From Anastatus disparis (lineage: Eukaryota > Arthropoda > Insecta > Hymenoptera > Eupelmidae), in NCBI GenBank assembly GCA_017163975.1, contig JAFFSR010000353.1, forward strand, positions 92,001-156,000: a stretch of DNA of 64,000 nt, written 5' to 3'. The notes under the pieces were generated by a model, which was not told the DNA's origin, ran no database searches, and worked only from the letters and a program-made list of their open reading frames with translations. The first letter of the stretch is position 1. Each line of letters opens with the position of its first letter. Both the position numbers and the translations under genes were made by a program. Below are positions 59,540 through 64,000 of this stretch, piece by piece.

Positions 59540-60110
59540 GTAAAACAATTTTTAGGCTTTTTTGGTTATTATCGTCGATTCATAAAAGATTTTGCAAGCA
59601 TAGCAAGATCGTTACATAAATTAAGTTTGAAAAAGAGAAATTTCTGTGGCTAGAAGAACATCAAATAGCATTTGACGCGTTACGTGAGAAGCTATGCGAA
59701 GAGCCTGTGCTGGCCGTGCCTAACTTAAGCGAGCCATTTATAGTAACAACAGATGCGTCTGATTATGCAGTAGGCGCAATATGGAGTCAAGGAAAAATTG
59801 GCGAAGATCGACCTTGTGTATATGCCTCACGATGTTTAGAAGGAAGCGAACTCAGAAATACTGTATATGACAAAAAATTGTTGGCAGTAGTTTTTGGAAA
59901 AGAACAATTTAGGCCTTATTTATACGGTACAAAATTCACAGTAGTTACAGATCATGAACCGTTAAAGCATTTCCATACAAGCACAAAGCCTGATTTAAGA
60001 TTTAATAGATTAAAAGCAGCTTTACGAGGATATACGTTTGATGTAGTGTATAGACCAGGAAGGAAAAATAATGCAGCTGATGTATTGTCTAGAAATCCGG
60101 TAATTGCAGA
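59540..60110 (+). pseudogene. Gypsy connection and RNase H
   Basis: The segment resumes with FLGFFGYYRRFIKDFASIAR in a broken frame, then an open frame from about 59707: PFIVTTDASDYAVGAIW, LLAVVFGKEQFRPYLYG, FTVVTDHEPLKHF, VYRPGRKNNAADVLSRNPV. The first (TDAS) and third (TDH) catalytic aspartates are present, but the glutamate of the usual EKELLAVV block is Lys (KKLLAVV). The DVLSR block ends the canonical domain; the same open frame runs on into the linker without a stop. Confidence 0.88.
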
Positions 60111-61490
60111 CGGCGAAGAAAATCCTGAATTACCACGTGCAGAAATGTATCAATTAGCTGATAAGCAAGAAAATCAGGAACCAAACGCAAATGAATGTGG
60201 TCCGCCAGCAAGAATTTTTATTACATGCGCAATAAATAAAAATGCAAATAAAACTAAAGAAGAAGATTCAAGTTCAGAAAATTCTGAAAATCCTAAGAAG
60301 AAAATCTTTATTAAAGAAACAAGCGACGAGTCAGAAATTAATAGTATAACTGGATCTGAAGAAAATTGGAATTATGCAAAAAGAAAGAAAGACCCTTGGA
60401 AAAGATCGGCGTACAAAAGGAAAAGTCGAAATAAGAAAGCGTTAAAAACACGTAAAAGTCAAGCAGATAGAAAGAGAAAATTAATTCAAGCTGAAAATAT
60501 AATAAGTCAAGCACAAGACGACGGTAAGCTCGCAAATATGCGAAAAAGCACAAACATGCGAGAAGGAATTCTTGCAGCGAGTACACCAGTAGATAAGCCA
60601 CATGCAGTGTCATCAAGAAAAGAAAAGAACACGTATGAGCCAGCGAGTGAAATATCAGAAAATAAAAGTATATTGAAAAATAATAAAAACAGCTGTGACG
60701 TAGAATCGCCATTAGACGCAATAAATGTGAAATCGAAAACATCTCAACACAACGGCACCAAAATAGAAAAAGAGAAGGAGACTCAGGATGATTCACAACA
60801 CACTTCGCAAAGTAAAGGAAGTAGCCGAGGAAGTATATTAAATTTGATTCCAGAAATGATAACAAAAATGCGTGCTCGATTTTTAGTTGATGTGCAAGAA
60901 CAAGAGATAAATGGTAGAGAAGGTGTACAAATAAATATATGGGTAAAAACACCAGGAGAAGTAGCAGAAGCGCTAAGAGGCAATGTACCTTAAGAAATAA
61001 TAAATCAAACAGATTTTAATGAGCGAGAAAATGTTCGACCTCAAATGCCAAGAGAATACTACAAATTAGTACCAAACATAAGCTCAGAAATAGATAAAGA
61101 GAAAAAATCATTAAGAATAAGTTCTGAAGTCGAAATTATTGACAGTAAAACAGACAAAGGCTCATATTTCGAGGACGAGTTCTAGGTACAAGATACAAGT
61201 AAAAATCAAGAGAAAGAAATTATAAGTGAGAGTGAAAGCGAGAGAGATAAGCATGACGTCAGTAAATCTGAGTCGTAAGACGAAAGCATGGAGCAGAAAG
61301 AGAATGAGAGTGACGTAGAACTAGATAGAAATGATTTAAATAAGACTGAGTCGCAGGACTTTGAGGAAGAAAAAGCTGATGAAGAAAATAAGCATATGGA
61401 TGGAATAGAAACGATAGAAAACGATGACGAAAATGGACCAATAAGTTGGAGTAATTCGTTTAATGATGGTGCAGGTGTATTTGAGGTATA
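60111..61490 (+). CDS. Charged linker after RNase H, unique to this element type
   Basis: About 450 codons of low-complexity, Lys/Glu/Ser-rich sequence continue in frame from RNase H to a stop at 60993, then on through stops at 61185 and 61278. Patches include basic RKKDPWKRSAYKRKSRNKK and acidic KTKEEDSSSENSENPKKKI. A more structured patch near 60850-60990 reads LNLIPEMITKMRARFLVDVQ and VQINIWVKTPGEVAEALRG. No domain is recognised. It could be a disordered spacer carrying cleavage sites. Confidence 0.6.
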
Positions 61491-61499
61491 TGATGTAAG

Positions 61500-61880
61500 T
61501 GACGAATGTGCACAACACTGGTTGGATTTGATAAGGGATGACTATATACCGAAAGACGGTAATTGTTTTTTTTACTCAGTAATTAAAGTATGTAATTTAG
61601 GAATGTCCGCAAATGAATTAAGAGACATTTTATTAGACGCAATATCATTAGGTGAGACCCACAAACAGCAGAAGCTATTTTGACGTCACGCACAAGACAC
61701 GCAGATGTTGATTGTGTATTTATATTTTCATGCGAGTTTAATCAAAATATCTGTGTCCATTTCATAACAGACTATGAAGAAACACTATTTTGTCACTTCA
61801 AGGCAAATAGTTCAAACAATTTTATTCATTTACATTTAAAAGGTAGAAATTTTACGACGTACCTTTATGCAAGGAATAAT
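61500..61880 (+). pseudogene. OTU-type cysteine protease domain in gypsy pol
   Basis: DYIPKDGNCFFYSVIKVCN then MSANELRDILLDAISL match the N-terminal half of OTU-superfamily proteases: the D-G-N-C box carries the Asp and the nucleophile Cys (codon 61564-61566). After a frame change near 61660 the C-terminal half reads FNQNICVHFITD and FIHLHLKGRNFTTYL. OTU domains normally end with an aromatic-preceded His (H-F or H-Y) in the last strand; this copy has Asn at the expected place (RNF), so the catalytic His seems lost. OTU enzymes cleave ubiquitin or polyproteins in eukaryotes and some viruses. Presence in a gypsy pol between RNase H and integrase is unusual. Confidence 0.7.
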
Positions 61881-62149
61881 AATAGAATGAAAAAGCATCA
61901 ACATAATAGAGAAAACGAAGAAAGCTCAACGTCAAGCGAGAGCGACAATGCACAGAGAGATAACAATGACGATGAGCCAGGCGCTCCTATAACACCGCAA
62001 GCAGGCTCACTGACACAAAGTGTACAAGGTCAGCCACATAAGATAAGTGATGCGCTCGAGCATTGCCTTGTAAAGAATGCAAGGCCGCCGCGCGAAAAAC
62101 CGCCTTGGGCACCGTTAGATAACGAAATACCACAACCGTTTAATAAATT

Positions 62150-62580
62150 AAAAATATTAAGGGAGCATCCATTTAAATACAAAGAAAATATTATCTACAC
62201 AATGTCCACTGACTGCTACTTAGACACGGACATGGTGGAAGCCCTCATTGAACGTCAGTATATAAATCCTAAAGAGTTAATAAATAGAAAATTTGCAGTA
62301 GGAGAAATACATGTAGCCAATTACAGAGATAATTTTATGTTTTGTGCGTTTGTTAAAACACATATTGACGACAAAACATTAAAAGGAGATATTAAGAAGT
62401 GTATCAAAAATTTAAAGAAAATAATTGTACAGTACGATATTCCATACGTTAGTGTCGTGAGAGACTTAGCAATGCTCTCAGCTAGCGACCGGACATACTT
62501 CATAGAAATGTTTAATGAAATATTCGCAAATATGCCATTAGTAGCAGTATTTTACCAAAATAATATTCCAGTACCACCGG
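62150..62580 (+). CDS. Macro-like domain between OTU and integrase
   Basis: Residues about 166-292 of the open frame at 61680-63413 show the pattern of a macro domain: a first strand (KENIIYTMSTDCYL), a helix (MVEALIERQYINPKELINR), FAVGEIHVANY, a strand (NFMFCAFVKTH), a long helix (LKGDIKKCIKNLKKIIVQY), DIPYVSVVRDLAML where macro domains have a P-x-I-G-x-G loop, then a helix (DRTYFIEMFNEIF) and a closing strand (PLVAVFYQ). The glycine-rich ADP-ribose loop is not conserved, so binding may be lost or the assignment may be only structural. An acidic Ser-rich linker (NEESSTSSESDN) precedes it. Confidence 0.5.
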
Positions 62581-62589
62581 TAGAAGATA

Positions 62590-63655
62590 GATATAGACTA
62601 CTCAAAGAATATCATGAAGCAGCTATAGGTGGGCACAGAGGAATAAATAAGACGTATAGCAAAATATCAGCTGATTATTATTGGAGAAACATGAGACCAG
62701 ACGTGCGACAATTCGTCCTAGGCTGCAAAAATTGCCAAACGAAAAAACTAGTACGTGTTAAAACACGGCTACCTATGTTGATTACAGACACACCTGCAAA
62801 AGCATTTCAAAAATTATCTATGGATTTATACGGATCATTAAAACAAACAAAAGAAGGATATAGATATGTGCTGACAGTGCAAGACTGGCTAACTAAATAT
62901 TGTATATTAATACCGACGGTGCATGCAGACGCAGAAGAAGTAGCACATGCCCTTACACGGAAAGTATTGGCATATTTTGGGCCGCCATCTGATATTGTTA
63001 TAGATCAAGGCAGGCATTTCGTAAATAATCTACTTAAAGAATTTGCAGAGATATTTAAAATAGAAAAATATTGCACAACTGCGTATCATCCTCAAAGTCA
63101 AGGAGGAATCGAACGCATGCACCATACAGTCACAGAATATTTAAAAGCATATATGGAAGAAAAGTCAGATTGGGCCGAATGGCTAGACTTATGCCAGTTA
63201 GCACATAACAGTACAAAACACGGAGCAACAGGATACAGCCCTTACGAACTAGTATTCGGATACAAAGCGCGTATACCGTCAAGCTTTCCACCGAAAGAAA
63301 AATTACAAACATATGATGAATATTTAAAAGAAACTGTAGAAAAGCTTTCTCAATTACAAACGTTAGCGGCAATAAACCTAGTACAGGCCAAGTACAGGTC
63401 CAAATATTACTAAGATAAGAAATTAAACACTAAACACTTCCGAGAGGGTGAGAGCGTTTACTTACTAAAACAACCACAGAAGGGTAAATACAACGCGCAA
63501 TTTGAGGGACCGTACGAAATCATAAAGGTAAATAACGCAAAACATAATGTAACAATAAAAAACGCGAATAAGATAAAAACAGTTCACGTAGACAAAATAA
63601 AGCGCGCAACTACAGTAAAAACACCTTCTCCTTTCACAGACAAAGCAAGTAATTA
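62590..63655 (+). CDS. Gypsy integrase with GPY/F-type tail
   Basis: The zinc-binding N-domain has His-His-Cys-Cys (YHEAAIGGHRG ... LGCKNCQTKK). The catalytic core has SMDLYGSL, DIVIDQGRHF and GGIERMHHTV; the spacing between the second Asp and the Glu is exactly 35 residues, so the DDE triad is intact. HNSTKHGATGYSPYELVFGY follows. A single in-frame TAA at 63411-63413 interrupts, then the same frame continues with FREGESVYLLKQP and QFEGPYEIIKV, the GPY/F module, ending near 63655. This is the best preserved enzyme of the element. Confidence 0.9.
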
Positions 63656-64000
63656 AATTTTTAATATGGGATGCAGCGAAAACTTTTTTTTTCCGCGGCC
63701 TTCGGGCGAGTAAAAAGAAAGAACGACATATGATTACTGCTTATTTTACAGATGATAAATAGAAAATATTTAAAAAATGAAAATTAATAATAATGGTTGA
63801 AATTGAGAATAATAAGATATCCTTGAAGGCACGACGTTTCAACAAAATATTGTATCAGTGAAAAAAAAATCAAATATCTTTTGAATAAAAGCAAAAAATA
63901 AATAAGAAAAATAATTAGTAGATAAGATTCAGTTGTACAGCAAAGCGTCAAAAGAATTGGCCGCAAGAGAAAAGAAACATTTTTTACTAATAAATAAAAA
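63656..64000 (+). other. Non-coding tail of the gypsy element
   Basis: The segment holds GCGGCCTTCGGGCGAG at about 63697-63712 after a T9 run, then A-rich sequence to the window edge. A purine-rich tract and the 3' LTR are expected beyond 64000. No envelope-like frame is visible. Confidence 0.5.

Larger units (their letters stand above)
54477..64000 (+). mobile_element. Ty3/gypsy retrotransposon with OTU and macro-like domains (3' LTR outside window)
   Basis: Order on the plus strand: 5' LTR, PBS, long leader, gag with one zinc knuckle, aspartic protease, RT, RNase H, a charged linker, OTU-type cysteine protease, macro-like domain, integrase with HHCC and DDE, and a GPY/F-type tail. Integrase after RNase H defines Ty3/gypsy. 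No envelope gene is visible before 64000 and no 3' LTR is reached. There are stops in gag and before the integrase tail, frame changes in RT and OTU, an internal RT deletion and altered catalytic residues, so this copy is non-functional. The 2.5 kb of extra coding sequence between RNase H and integrase is not usual for gypsy elements. Confidence 0.88.

Noticed and set aside
60338..60952. 204-codon minus-strand frame rich in Leu/Phe
   Set aside because: Antisense shadow of the Lys/Glu-rich linker of the gypsy element.
54477..64000. Proviral segment or errantivirus with envelope
   Set aside because: No envelope frame is visible before the window end and no viral packaging genes; it reads as a Ty3/gypsy retrotransposon.

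Overview
This window looks like a stretch of an AT-rich animal nuclear genome, most likely an insect; a parasitoid-wasp-like (hymenopteran) source would fit, but that is inference. The reasons are split genes with GT/AG introns, a tRNA-derived SINE with a poly-A tail, Ty1/copia and Ty3/gypsy LTR retrotransposons, and very many small inverted-repeat elements. There is no operon structure, rRNA, CRISPR array or convincing intact host gene. Almost everything legible is transposon sequence at some stage of decay, often nested.

Region 1 (1-7.2 kb): a decayed split-gene remnant, a 1.8 kb inverted-repeat element set in a TA microsatellite, a TTAA-flanked MITE, a TACTCGAA minisatellite, and one clean host exon (6994-7210) of a DUF229-type protein. 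Region 2 (7.27-18.8 kb) is one large foldback element with long inverted arms. It holds a 5.2 kb satellite of about 152-153 bp monomers plus a second array in the opposite orientation, and it starts about 60 bp past the donor of the DUF229 exon. Region 3 (18.9-24.3 kb) holds a decamer-array foldback, small MITEs, a GAGCAGACA repeat field, and a satellite-like element with an embedded AC microsatellite.

Region 4 (24.3-33 kb, minus strand) is a decayed copia element (gag, protease, GAG-pre-integrase, integrase, RT, RNase H) followed by hairpins and a stranded copia primer-binding site and LTR end. Region 5 (33.3-50 kb) holds two neighbouring minus-strand genes. Gene A is a C2H2 zinc-finger, transposase-like protein of a multicopy animal family (49970 to 41532). 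Gene B lies immediately downstream and is a multi-exon SAMD3-like protein with a PB1/CIDE-N-like N-terminus (41160 to 35337). Both carry stops and homopolymer frameshifts. Gene A is split by a 5.8 kb Russian-doll nest of at least four elements plus a solo LTR. Gene B carries a SINE inside its main exon, and a MITE and a satellite element in its introns.

Region 6 (50-54.4 kb) is non-coding, with a short CpG-richer patch upstream of gene A and a palindromic TTAA MITE. Region 7 (54.5 kb to window end, plus strand) is most of a Ty3/gypsy element: 5' LTR, PBS, gag, protease, RT, RNase H and integrase. Between RNase H and integrase lie about 2.5 kb of extra coding sequence with a recognisable OTU cysteine-protease domain and a macro-like domain. 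That insertion is the most unusual feature of the window. The element has several stops, an RT internal deletion and altered catalytic residues, so this copy is dead, but its architecture is still readable.
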